Origin: Candidatus Pacearchaeota archaeon
GTDB taxonomy: Archaea > Nanoarchaeota > Nanoarchaeia > Pacearchaeales > GW2011-AR1
DNA: 7,444 bases
Assembly: GCA_002686195.1 (NCBI GenBank)
Contig: NZAS01000085.1
Span: forward strand, 5,515-12,958
Reading direction: 5' to 3'
Part shown: one piece after another, positions 1 to 7,444 of the stretch
Numbering within the stretch: position 1 is the first letter of the stretch
Layout: each line of letters begins with the position of its first letter
Made by a program: the position numbers and the translations under genes
The notes under the pieces: generated by a model
Databases searched by the model: none
Seen by the model: the letters and a program-made list of their open reading frames with translations, nothing else
Told to the model about the DNA's origin: nothing

Positions 1-1320
1 CCGGACATTAAATGTCAATGTATCTGAGATAATTCCGGACTGTAGTTTTGAAAAAGTCCTATCTTTTAAGAAAAAGTTACCCACTTCTCCAAAGAAATTA
101 TTAGCCATCTTACTGTAAGTCTTATCAGCATCTCCGATACTTAAAGATGCGGTAACATCAAGTGCTGCGGAGGGGTGAGGTTCTACATCAAACAAATCTA
201 TATTTTTTAGTGTAGTGCCTGGATTAATAATTGTTTCGAACGGCAACCTCACATTAAAATAGCTGCCTGATCCATCCCATGATGTTGCGCCGGCGCCGGG
301 CGCGGCACTGGGATCAGTTGTAAGCGCCCAATGTGTCTGTTCTGCTCCATAAGCTTGTCGATATATCGAAGACGTGGCTGTAATAAGCGGCCAATCTACA
401 GCTATGCCTGATTTAATAGAATTATACAGAATTCCGGGAGCGAACAAAGGCTGCATAATTGGTCTTAAGCCTCCTCCTTGCTTTGATATCAACTCAGAAG
501 GGGTTGGCTCATAACGAGTATCGATGCGGCTGCCTGCTGATGCGGGAGTCGGGCGAACCGAAGTGTATACTCCGCTCCCAGTTACCAAGAATCCGCTGCC
601 AAAAGATTTAGAAAATTGGGAAACCAAATCCAAAGTTCGTTGTGCTGGATAAAATCCTTTATATGGGTTAAGCCGGATGGCGGCGCTACAAACTAATTTG
701 ATTTCTGTTGCCTTGAGAGAAGTAAGCTCCTTAATATTCAAAAATCCTCTCATAAAATCAGAGTTAGAATAATCTTTATAAAATGTAGACTGAGAACTAT
801 TATATGCTGTACCTACGATCTCAAATGTATCTGTTTTACCTTCATTGAACAACCCATAAGTCAGATAATCATGCACATGTTCACTAACGCGGAACTCCGG
901 AACAAGAGAGAAATCTTTTGCAATCAATTTCAAATCATGGCTATAGTTTGAGTAATCAGTAAACCATGGTTTTGATGGATGAGATTCAAAAACAGAAGCC
1001 GTCCCATTTTGTTTAATAATGCCAGCATTAGCTGGGGCATCCCAATATGCTTCGCCGGCATATATATCGTCCACCAACCAGTGGCGGCTGCCTGTAAAAT
1101 AGTTTACAGCAAAGGCATCGCCTAGGGATTTGGGAGTTACGATTACAGAAGAGTTTTGTAATATACTAATACCACTAGGCGCCACCAATGAATGTGGAAG
1201 CAGGTTCATGTGCTTTCGAGAATATAGCCCACCAACCGTCAGATTGCGAACTTTCTTTGCGCGGCTACTCTTAACAATGACACCTGAGTCATCGATGTTC
1301 GGCCGGGGCGTCGTTGGCGA
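1..1320 (-). other. C-terminal portion within the window (residues 2042-2481), function unknown
   Basis: The last 440 residues visible hold SRKHMNLLPHS (2075-2085), GEAYWDAPANAG (2130-2141), KLIAKDFSLVPEFRVSEH (2172-2189), SQSTFYKDYSNSDFMRGF (2217-2234), YKGFYPAQRTLDLVSQFS (2261-2278), FAPGILYNSIKSGIAVDW (2334-2351) and KMANNFFGEVGNFFLKD (2445-2461). The frame is still open at position 1, so the true C-terminus is not seen. The region ends with no transmembrane helix, sortase motif or autotransporter signature visible, which argues mildly against a cell-wall-anchored adhesin. From memory these motifs also occur in the same order in giant proteins of uncultured phages. Confidence 0.5.
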
Positions 1321-4300
1321 TGGACTATTAATATTCAAATATGGGAGAGTAGGGAAAGCAAAAGAATAATCATTTTGCAACTCACCACAAGAGCCCGTTC
1401 CCTTTAATGTTTTGCCGCTGCTAAACGCCTTATTAGACGCCAAAGAAGGTTGAGTTCGGGTAAGAAAATCAGTTTGTGCATCCAACAGCCAACAACTTTG
1501 ACTAATATTGCTAACCCCAAAAGAGTTGCTTATCGCAGAACCAATACTGTTACGAGACTGGGGCTGTGCAGGGTAATTACCTGATTCATCAAGGGCGCCT
1601 CTAAGATTGCGCCAATATAGATTGTCATATTCGATCCGTTGCAGCGAAGAAGTATAGAACTCGTTATATAAAGAAGGAAATAAGGCTTCTCTGTATAATA
1701 CCCAGTTAACATTATATGAATTCGTTTCTAATGTACTCCAAACATCCTCAAAAGGAGTTACTATATCACCCTGATTAGGGAAACACAAATTATCTAATCG
1801 ATTTTCATCAAAGAAAATTTCCAAATTAGTGTTCCCGGCTTTGATGGTTGCGTTGTTTACGCCATCAGCCAAGAAGTTGACTAAAGTAGGGCGCCCTTTC
1901 ATGGAAAGAGGAGTAAGCCTATATTGAACTAATGTGTTGTCGGCGCCGGAAATTGCTGTTATTACGTTGTCTTTTCTTTCTTTGAGAAGAATTGGATTAT
2001 TAGATTGTCGATTCTTTCGCCAGTTCCAGCCAAGAAAGTTTCCTCTCTTAAACATAAGAAGGTTAAAATAGTTTACAGTTCCACCAAGTGGAGTTGAACT
2101 AATAGGAAAAGCGCTCTCACTTGTATAGGTATTAAAAGGAGAGGTGGCTGGAAATCCTATCACGTTATGAGGAGAACCACTCACCGGATCAATACATCGA
2201 ATATTTAAAGTAGGCACCTGGCGCAAATATGGACTAACATAAGTAATATCCACAGGGGAAGCAGCATCTTCATGTGGCTCAATAAGTCCGTCTCCTATCA
2301 TTCCCACATTGCTAGCAGTAATAAACTCAAAATAAGGAACATACCCTGCAGACGTAGAATAAAACCCTTCGGTTGTTGTTTGAATAGGAGCAAAGCGTGC
2401 ATATCGCAAATCAACCAACGAAGCAGTGCCTAGCGAGCCAGTAAACCACGAGTATTGTTTATCGGAACGCGGGATCGGATGTGTGACATAAAAGTTATCA
2501 TACTGAGCAGCGGAAACGAAAGCGACAGTGGGAGGGTTAAAAATATTTGGGTTTACTGATTGGCTTGTATATTTCAACGTTCTTTTGGTATTTCTATGTA
2601 CCTTATGAAAACCAGGATATTGAGTAAACGAAGCTCCTGGTCCGCCGGCAGTTTGTTCTGGGCCGTCGATTACTGCTGTCGTTCCTGTAATCCACAAAGA
2701 ATCTCTACCAAATCGTGCTGTATGTCGAGAAAGCTGAGAGCGTAACCCATAATCCTTTGCGTGAATATCCGTAACACGGATGCCAGGGATTCCTTCACCA
2801 ACTGGCTCTGAAAGAGTTCCGCTGGGACCCTGGGAAGGCTTAATTACAGTTAGATTTCTATTGTTTATAGACACATAAGGAGAGAATTCAGAACTGCGAA
2901 TATCTTCAAACCCTCGTGACATTACTTCCCAACCACCACAATTTGCAAACCTGCCCACTATAACAGTTTGATGTCCCGATCCAGTAAACTGGGTAGGCGC
3001 ATAAGTTAATCCGAAATCGAAGTGCCCTTCTGCTCCACGATGCCAGTTAATGAACGTATTAATAACATTTGCTTTTTTGGGCAAAAAACTGCCGGTAGTT
3101 CCGCCGGTAAAAGCGGCAGCAATAGTAGCATCCCCACCATCAATATCTGTGACAATGGCGGTATTTCCTCGCACCCCGGATCCCGTCATCTGAGTTAAAG
3201 TGAGCGTATCGCCATTTCTGAGAGAATAAATGTTAATATCCCCATTATTATAAGCCAGGTCTAAAGCTTCGTCCAGTTCAATCGCAATTTGACGTGGAAT
3301 GTCTGCAACACCCGAAGATGCACTTCCGAAACGATACTCCGTAGGAGAATCTCGTACTGCTGTAGTGATCGAAGTGTCACACGTAAAGGTGACGGTAGGG
3401 TGTGTCTCATCAGTTAACTGAATATATTCGCCATTAAGGTTGCCGGGAACAAGAGTCAAAATCTCAATAGTAGCGGTTGCTTGCGACAAAGGCACCGAAA
3501 GATCAATCGTGGGCAACTGATCAAGAAAACGACGAGGGTTAGAATAAGCTCCAACCGTATTAACAACTTCGTATTGTTGGCTATAGTTTCCTAAAATCGT
3601 AGAACCCGTTGTATGGTGAATATTACGAATGTTCACCGGACGCTTAGCAACAAAGTCTCTATAGTATACTGCCTTTTCGGAAGCCGTCATCGGATAAGGG
3701 CGCGCCCCAACGTCATTAGCTTCTGGCCATGGATAATCCGGACCTACCATGCCGATAGCTCCGCTAAGTGTTACATCGTTGCATTGTCCCAAAAGGATCT
3801 TCCAAGCTTCAGGACGCGTGAGATAGGTGTCCAAAGTGGGGCCCTTGTTGATGGCAATATGTCGCGACTGGTGACCACCCACTGCATAATTCGTAAAAGG
3901 CCCCTGCATAGGAATTTCCATCTCGGCGCCGTAAGAATCATGATGGAGGTTGGTAATCTCTAGAGATGAACTAACTCTTTCCACCACTCTCTTGTTATAT
4001 CCAGTAGTTACAGAAGAACTAATCACATTGAAGGGGAAAGCAAAAGTTGATTTAAGGCTATTGTACCCAAAGCCATTTTGCCACTTTCTACCATGATTAA
4101 CCTTAAAGACTCTCTTAATCTTGGTTGTCGGATATTCCTTAAGAGTTTCTCTATAGGTTTCTCTCAGCCCCTCTAAAGAATCTTCGAAAGCCGTCAAAAC
4201 GTTTAACGGAATAAATCTTCCATCGGTAGTATTAACCGGGCCAGCTGGGCGTAGAGCGGTGTAAGTAAACTGAATGTTTTTGTTTTCTTTGAAGTTTGTG

Positions 4301-7300
4301 CCGCCTTTATAAATACTAGCATTGGGCTTCCCCATATCCAACTTGTATGTTTTAGCAAAAGCTCTGCCGGCGAAACCTCTGCCTTTATATTTAACGCCGC
4401 CAACTGTTGACAAAACGGGAAGGCTTTGGCTTAAATTGGGACTAGCAGCTACAGTATCACGAATTTTATCTCTCTGAGTGTCTACCGATGGATTACCCGA
4501 AGTAATCGATGGTGCGCTTCTTTCGGCTCTTAGATGCCAATAGGTGCCACTAATATTAGTACGACGGGGAGAAGAAGGGAGAGGAGAAGATCCCTTCGGA
4601 AAAGGATAAAGTTTTTCACCGATACCGCTAAATGCTGCCGCTGGATCACTTGGTTTAAATTCTAATGTAGGAAATTTTGTTTGATATTTGTTTCTTTCTA
4701 AAACATGACTTTCAACAATATTCAAGACTCCATCTGCAAATTGAGCAGAGCCTGGTATTAATTGACTAATAATAGAAGTAAGAGATTCGTCAAACCATTT
4801 GTAATAATTAAGATATTTTTCAACATCTTTAATATCTGTCACCTTGCGAAAGAAGATCTCTCTCAGCTTCTCTAAAGCTTTATAGCGTTCACGATATCGA
4901 TTAACTGGCTCTCCAATAACATTATTAAAATCAACGACACCAGCAAAGAATTTAAGCATTTCTTCCGAAATTGCGTTATACATGCTCTTTTCAAGCGCAA
5001 AGAAAAAGTTCGGAACAGTTTGATCCACTCCAAATACTTTATCGTCATCATCTAATACCTGCACCATGTCTGAAGAAACAGCAATTTGAGGATCAATAAA
5101 CTTATATGTATTGCTTAATTTGCTTTCAATTGCCTCAACTGATGAAGTCTGGAACCCTTTGCCCAAGCCCGTAAGTTGATATCCGGTAATGTTGCCAAGC
5201 CATCCATAATTGTCTCTCATAAACGCTGAACCAGAACTCATATCTGTTACATTAAAGGAGCCTGCCGCATTTGAACTGGTGACATTTGAGAAATCCCAAC
5301 TAAGTGCCAATGTGTTTAGATTCAAGATCTCCAGATTTCCGTCATTGGGATCCTTGGGTGAAATCTCCATATACGAGCCAGAGATTCCTTGATTCGTTAT
5401 GTCAAACAAATGTTGATCTAAATCACGATCATTAATGTATTTAGTCCAATATTTAAGGCTAGATACCTCAACATCGCTCTTCTTAAGAGTGGCGCCTGTC
5501 AAGTTTGTCTTATGTGCTCCCGCATAAAGGCGCTTGGCAGAGCCCAATATTTGATTTCCGCGAGCTTTAGTGATCGAGCCAGTAAGCGAGAAGCTATCTT
5601 GCACCGTCCCCAAGTAGGTGTTAACACCTCTGAAAAACAAATCATAGGTGTAGTCTGTGGATCCCGAAACTATTTCCGTAACAGGATAGTTACTTGGCTT
5701 TATCCTTACCGAAAGATTCCATCGATCATTGTCATAAGTACCCAAGAAAGTGCTGCTTGTCAATTCAGGAAAATAACTAGGAGAATTAGAAGAGGTTAAT
5801 TTGAAATAAACATTTTTAGACCATGGACTATCGCGTACTGCCAGTACTTGAAAATTAGCATAATCTAAATCTACCCACGTGGTATCCACGCCGCTTAAAG
5901 AGTCAGCGCTGCCTGTGTCAACTGTGTGCATCCCAAACAGTGATACAGGGAGAAACTCTCTGTCAAAGGGTGCATCTTCCTGTTTAAATGCGGGAAAAAA
6001 GATGTCTGACTCGACAGTAAAACCATATTTATTCTCATAACCAGAGCCTTGACTACCAGAAATATAGCCTAAACTATCAGCATTTGATGCGTTTTGCGCT
6101 TGATAAACTGTTCCCGTTAGATTGTTTTTATAGTTAAAATTAGCGCTTTTCTTGTCAACAATCGTTTGTATCAAATTATCTTTTAATTCATATTTTTGAT
6201 CGTTGTAATAAGCGTTAAGGCGTAATATTTCCTCATTAAGATTAAAACAGCTTAATACATTTCTTATTGCCTTTGATGTTCCTTTTGCCTTAAAGATGTT
6301 TGCTAAGTTATTATAAAGATTTAAATAAATCATATTTTTCATATTATTTAAATCAGATTCAAAAAGCATAGTCTGATCTCTATTCTTAAACCTCTCCAAC
6401 ACATCCGAATCTATAAAGATTTCAGGAGTATACAACCCCAAAGACTGGGGCATATGCTGCGCGAAAGGCAACGGAATATAAGACGAACTAGTGTATGTCT
6501 GACTGCGGAATTTTGGTACTTGTGAAATTAATGTATAAAGTGAATCAAAGTACGTTCCCACAATATGACAAATAATCTGCAGATTTCCATGTTCTGTTGC
6601 TTCATGATCTTCTACAATCCAACTTGGAATCATGCTCAAAAGTGAAGCAACATTAGTATTGTCGTGATAAGAGCCACTGTTTAATAGCCCTGTTTTTAAT
6701 GTCGCGATATCTGGATGAGAAGATCTAATAATGGGATCGGGGTACTCTACATTTGCTGCGCTGGCTGAAACTATTGCTGAGCCAGTATTGCGTGAGGTTG
6801 CTGTATATCCTGTCCAAGTCCCGTTAGTGATACGTCCACTGTAATCTAGTACAACTCTATCGATAGAGGAAGTTTGTGTTATACCTTCGTTAAATTTATA
6901 ATAAACACCCAATGTGGTGTTAGATATATCTGTATTAGTGCCGCCATTTACAGGAACAAACCAATTTTTTGCTATCTCATGAGAATTTCTTCTTACTTTC
7001 CAGAATCGAAATTCATCCATAGAGCCACTTAACTTGCCGGCGCCGGCTAAGTTAGAAGGTGCGCCGGCGGTTCCAGAAGGCGCAATTAAAAGTCCTCCAA
7101 TGCGGGCTTTCATTTTTTTAGACTGTAATTCGTTTAAAGTAATGGAAGAATAAGTATTAGTATCATCTAATTGTCCATCAACATATAATTTAGCAATAAA
7201 ATCAGAGCCACTATTATACAATGCCAAACTATAGAATTTCCAATCGGCAAGCGATCCCGTTGTAACTGTATTTCCGATTGATTGTTCAAAAATTCCAGTA

Positions 7301-7444
7301 GTTCCCGACTGTGCAGTTATTAGAAAAGGAGACGTGGCGCTACTAGTAAGAGCAATCGTAAAACGCCCGTAATCCGCACTAGAGGAATTTTCGGCATTCC
7401 ACATATCAAAAACAACTTGTTTTTCAGTTAAAGCACTGTCTAGC
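1..7444 (-). CDS. Giant phage-type tail/baseplate structural protein with LamG domains (partial, both ends outside the window)
   Basis: One minus-strand frame is open over 2481 codons with no TAA, TAG or TGA, so the protein exceeds about 2480 residues. Neither start nor stop is in the window. Domains in local order: LamG-like fold (1-213), KGT baseplate-like helical module (262-425), second concanavalin A-like fold (473-681), charged helical block (782-921), Pro/Ser linker (951-960), then a long beta-type half with motifs such as PMQGPFT (1178-1184), AKRPVNIRNI (1266-1275), MSRGFED (1508-1514), PIPRSDKQYSW (1656-1666) and SLVPEFRVSEH (2179-2189). I see no membrane segment, catalytic signature or long tandem repeat. 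LamG folds commonly bind sugars, and the KGT region recalls phage baseplate proteins, so a virion tail or baseplate role is inferred. From memory the motif order matches giant LamG proteins of metagenomic tailed phages. The reading frame is near certain. The function is moderately supported, and a giant bacterial adhesin is the main alternative. Confidence 0.95.
2446..2982 (-). other. Conserved region with MSRGFED, FHKVHRN and PIPRSDKQYSW motifs (residues 1489-1666), function unknown
   Basis: Motifs in order are HQTVIVGRFANCGGWEVMSRGF (split as HQTVIVGRF 1490-1498 and CGGWEVMSRGF 1502-1512), NNRNLTV (1527-1533), YGLRSQLSRHTARFG (1565-1579), GFHKVHRNTKR (1611-1621) and YDNFYVTHPIPRSDKQYSW (1648-1666). 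These are not low-complexity fibre sequence, and several carry closely spaced Arg, His and aromatic residues. I recognise the motif pattern only by recollection of homologous giant phage proteins and do not know its structural role. Confidence 0.5.
3103..3480 (-). other. Beta-rich inserted domain (residues 1322-1447)
   Basis: The segment starts with alternating hydrophobic strands TATIEILTL (1323-1331) and GEYIQLTDETHPTVTFTCDT (1338-1357). It continues with a helix DIPRQIAIELDEALDLA (1381-1397) and then strands INIYSLRNGDTLTLTQ (1403-1418), a GSGVRGNTAI turn (1421-1430) and FTGG (1445-1448). The plan of strands, one helix, then 'LTLTQ...GNT...FTGG' resembles, from memory, a small domain that recurs in marine phage structural proteins. 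It lies between motif-rich regions and has the look of a separately acquired or swappable module. Confidence 0.45.
3547..3960 (-). other. Conserved central region of the giant protein (residues 1162-1299), function unknown
   Basis: This stretch holds compact, distinctive motifs with rare residues: TNLHHDSYG (1164-1172), PMQGPFTNYAVGGHQSRH (1178-1195), LTRPEAWKI (1207-1215), GMVGPDYPWPEANDVGARPY (about 1231-1250) and YYRDFVAKRPVNIRNI (1260-1275). The density of Trp, His, Tyr and Pro is unlike a low-complexity fibre and suggests a folded core. I recall very similar motif strings from large proteins of uncultured tailed phages but cannot assign a fold or activity. Confidence 0.5.
4681..5100 (-). 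other. Domain: charged helical block (residues 782-921)
   Basis: A stretch of about 140 residues is strongly helical and charged. It runs from SSDMVQVLDDDDKVFG (790-805) through FFALEKSMYNAISEEMLKFF (814-833), NNVIGEPVNRYRERYKALEK (840-859), LREIFFRKV (860-868) and DVEKYLNYYKWFDESL (873-888) to VESHVLERNKYQTKFPTLEF (910-929). Its composition contrasts with the Ser/Thr/Gly-rich beta domains on both sides, which suggests a stalk, an oligomerisation helix bundle or a contact with another virion protein. From memory this is among the best conserved parts of the related metagenomic phage proteins. No enzymatic motif is visible. Confidence 0.6.
5401..6027 (-). other. Domain: concanavalin A-like fold 2 (residues 473-681)
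   Basis: The order of strands is again that of a concanavalin A-like sandwich. An opening strand GFTVESDIFFPAF (474-486) is followed by SLFGMHT (501-507), FQVLAVRDS (532-540) and NVYFKLTSS (544-552). Then come DNDRWNLSVRI (571-581), YTYDLFFRG (599-606), a short LYAGAHKTNLTGATL (639-653) and the closing SSLKYWTKYINDRDLDQH (661-678), which stands where LamG domains have 'DEFRIW...'. It is more divergent than the first fold and would probably need a profile search to be flagged. It is followed by a strand NTLALSWDFSNVTSS (710-724). Confidence 0.62.
6169..6660 (-). other. Domain: phage baseplate/tail-like helical module with KGT motif (residues 262-425)
   Basis: The segment begins with SLLSMIPSWIVEDHE (267-281), then a helix GNLQIICHIVGTYFDSLYTLI (286-306), then SYIPLPFAQHMPQSLGL (321-337), then MIYLNLYNNLANIFKAKGT (371-389) and KAIRNVLSCFNLNEEILRLN (391-410). 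Known phage baseplate proteins of the P2 gpI / Tail_P2_I type contain an 'R/K-G-T..GL...L' motif after a paired helical region. KGT at 387-389 followed by an amphipathic helix fits that arrangement. The module sits between two lectin-like folds. That it contributes the baseplate or tail attachment part of the protein is inference. Confidence 0.6.
6805..7443 (-). other. Domain: LamG / concanavalin A-like lectin fold 1 (residues 1-213, start cut by window edge)
   Basis: The classic LamG signature is present: D67-W68-K-F-Y-S-L-A-L followed by the strand FIAKLYVDGQLD (82-93), then KARIGG (about 112-117), then GSMDEFRFWKVRRNSHEI (140-157), which corresponds to the family's closing 'DEFRIW...EEI' element. 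A further element, LGVYYKFNEGI (178-188) with VVLDYSGR (197-204) and NGTWTG (207-212), resembles the opening strand pair of LamG domains ('YYKFDEG...DSSGNGNNG'). It may start another partial fold or close this one. LamG folds in phage tails and adhesins usually bind carbohydrate or serve as scaffold. No sugar specificity can be read here. Confidence 0.82.
7031..7053. repeat. GC-rich imperfect inverted repeat inside the coding frame
   Basis: A perfect 12-base palindrome, GCCGGCGCCGGC (7036-7047), is flanked by AACTT on the left (7031-7035) and AAGTT on the right (7049-7053), with a single unpaired T at 7048. The two arms total 11 base pairs with no spacer. The site is inside the LamG-like domain and encodes the short Gly/Ala stretch AGAG, so it may simply reflect codon choice. 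No terminator-like T-run follows on the coding strand. Confidence 0.6.

Noticed and set aside
287..306. GC-rich run at 287-306 considered as a terminator or regulatory hairpin
   Set aside because: It contains a 10-base palindrome (290-299) but has no loop and no following T-run on either strand, and it lies inside the open coding frame, encoding a Pro/Gly/Ala stretch.
454..479. Shine-Dalgarno-like AAGGAGGAGG on the minus strand (479-470) before an in-frame ATG at 456-454, suggesting an internal start
   Set aside because: The spacing of 13 bases is long, and the purine run is explained by Gly-Gly codons in frame. The ATG falls in the middle of a conserved-looking motif block (RPIMQPLFAPGI), so an internal start there is unlikely.
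1130..1369. 79-residue plus-strand open frame
   Set aside because: It is fully antisense to the giant gene, has no convincing ribosome binding site, and gives a protein with no recognisable motif. It is a chance open frame.
3613..3963. 116-residue plus-strand open frame, the longest on that strand
   Set aside because: It is antisense to a region whose minus-strand translation has strong conserved-looking motifs (TNLHHDSYG, AKRPVNIRNI). The plus-strand product is Arg-rich and featureless. The antisense frame is a by-product of the minus-strand codons.
4203..4403. 66-residue minus-strand frame, and a similar 60-residue one at 1530-1712
   Set aside because: Both are in other frames of the same strand as the giant gene and lie entirely within it. 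They have no start signals and no protein-like motifs.
5512..5799. 95-residue plus-strand open frame
   Set aside because: It lies opposite the second concanavalin A-like fold and has neither a supporting upstream signal nor a recognisable product.
1..7444. Alternative genetic code or stop-codon readthrough as the reason for the absence of a long conventional gene call
   Set aside because: All three stop codons are absent from the frame, including TAG and TGA. The standard bacterial code suffices. The gene lacks a complete call only because its start and stop are outside the window.

Overview
The window is the interior of one gigantic protein-coding gene on the minus strand. The minus-strand frame whose codons coincide with plus-strand triplets 1-3, 4-6 and so on has no TAA, TAG or TGA from position 7443 down to position 1. 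I checked every triplet. It therefore gives 2481 consecutive sense codons, open at both ends: the start codon lies beyond 7444 and the stop lies below 1. Residue numbers used here are local, with residue 1 at 7443-7441. Residue r occupies plus-strand positions (7444-3r) to (7446-3r).

The translated protein is rich in Ser, Thr, Gly and Asn and poor in Cys, and looks like a virion structural protein. From high to low coordinates it shows: a LamG / concanavalin A-like lectin fold (residues about 1-213); a phage baseplate-like helical module with a KGT motif (about 262-425); a second concanavalin A-like fold (about 473-681) and its trailing segment; a long charged helical block (about 782-921); a Pro/Ser-rich linker; a second half of many beta-type segments with distinctive motifs but no function I can name, including a beta-rich insert (about 1322-1447); and a tail-like C-terminal part that is still open where the window ends.

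From memory, this order of motifs resembles very large LamG-containing proteins in metagenome-assembled genomes of aquatic tailed phages (Caudoviricetes). The best reading is a phage or prophage tail/baseplate giant protein, possibly one that binds glycans on the host surface. I could not run a search. The host cannot be named from this window.

There is no intergenic DNA here, and I found no supportable RNA gene, promoter, terminator, CRISPR array, insertion sequence or attachment site. The plus strand carries only short open frames antisense to the giant gene, which I treat as shadows. Smaller-scale oddities are a strong excess of the GC-rich palindromes GGCGCC and GCCGGC, one GC-rich imperfect inverted repeat, and a 25-base homopurine tract.
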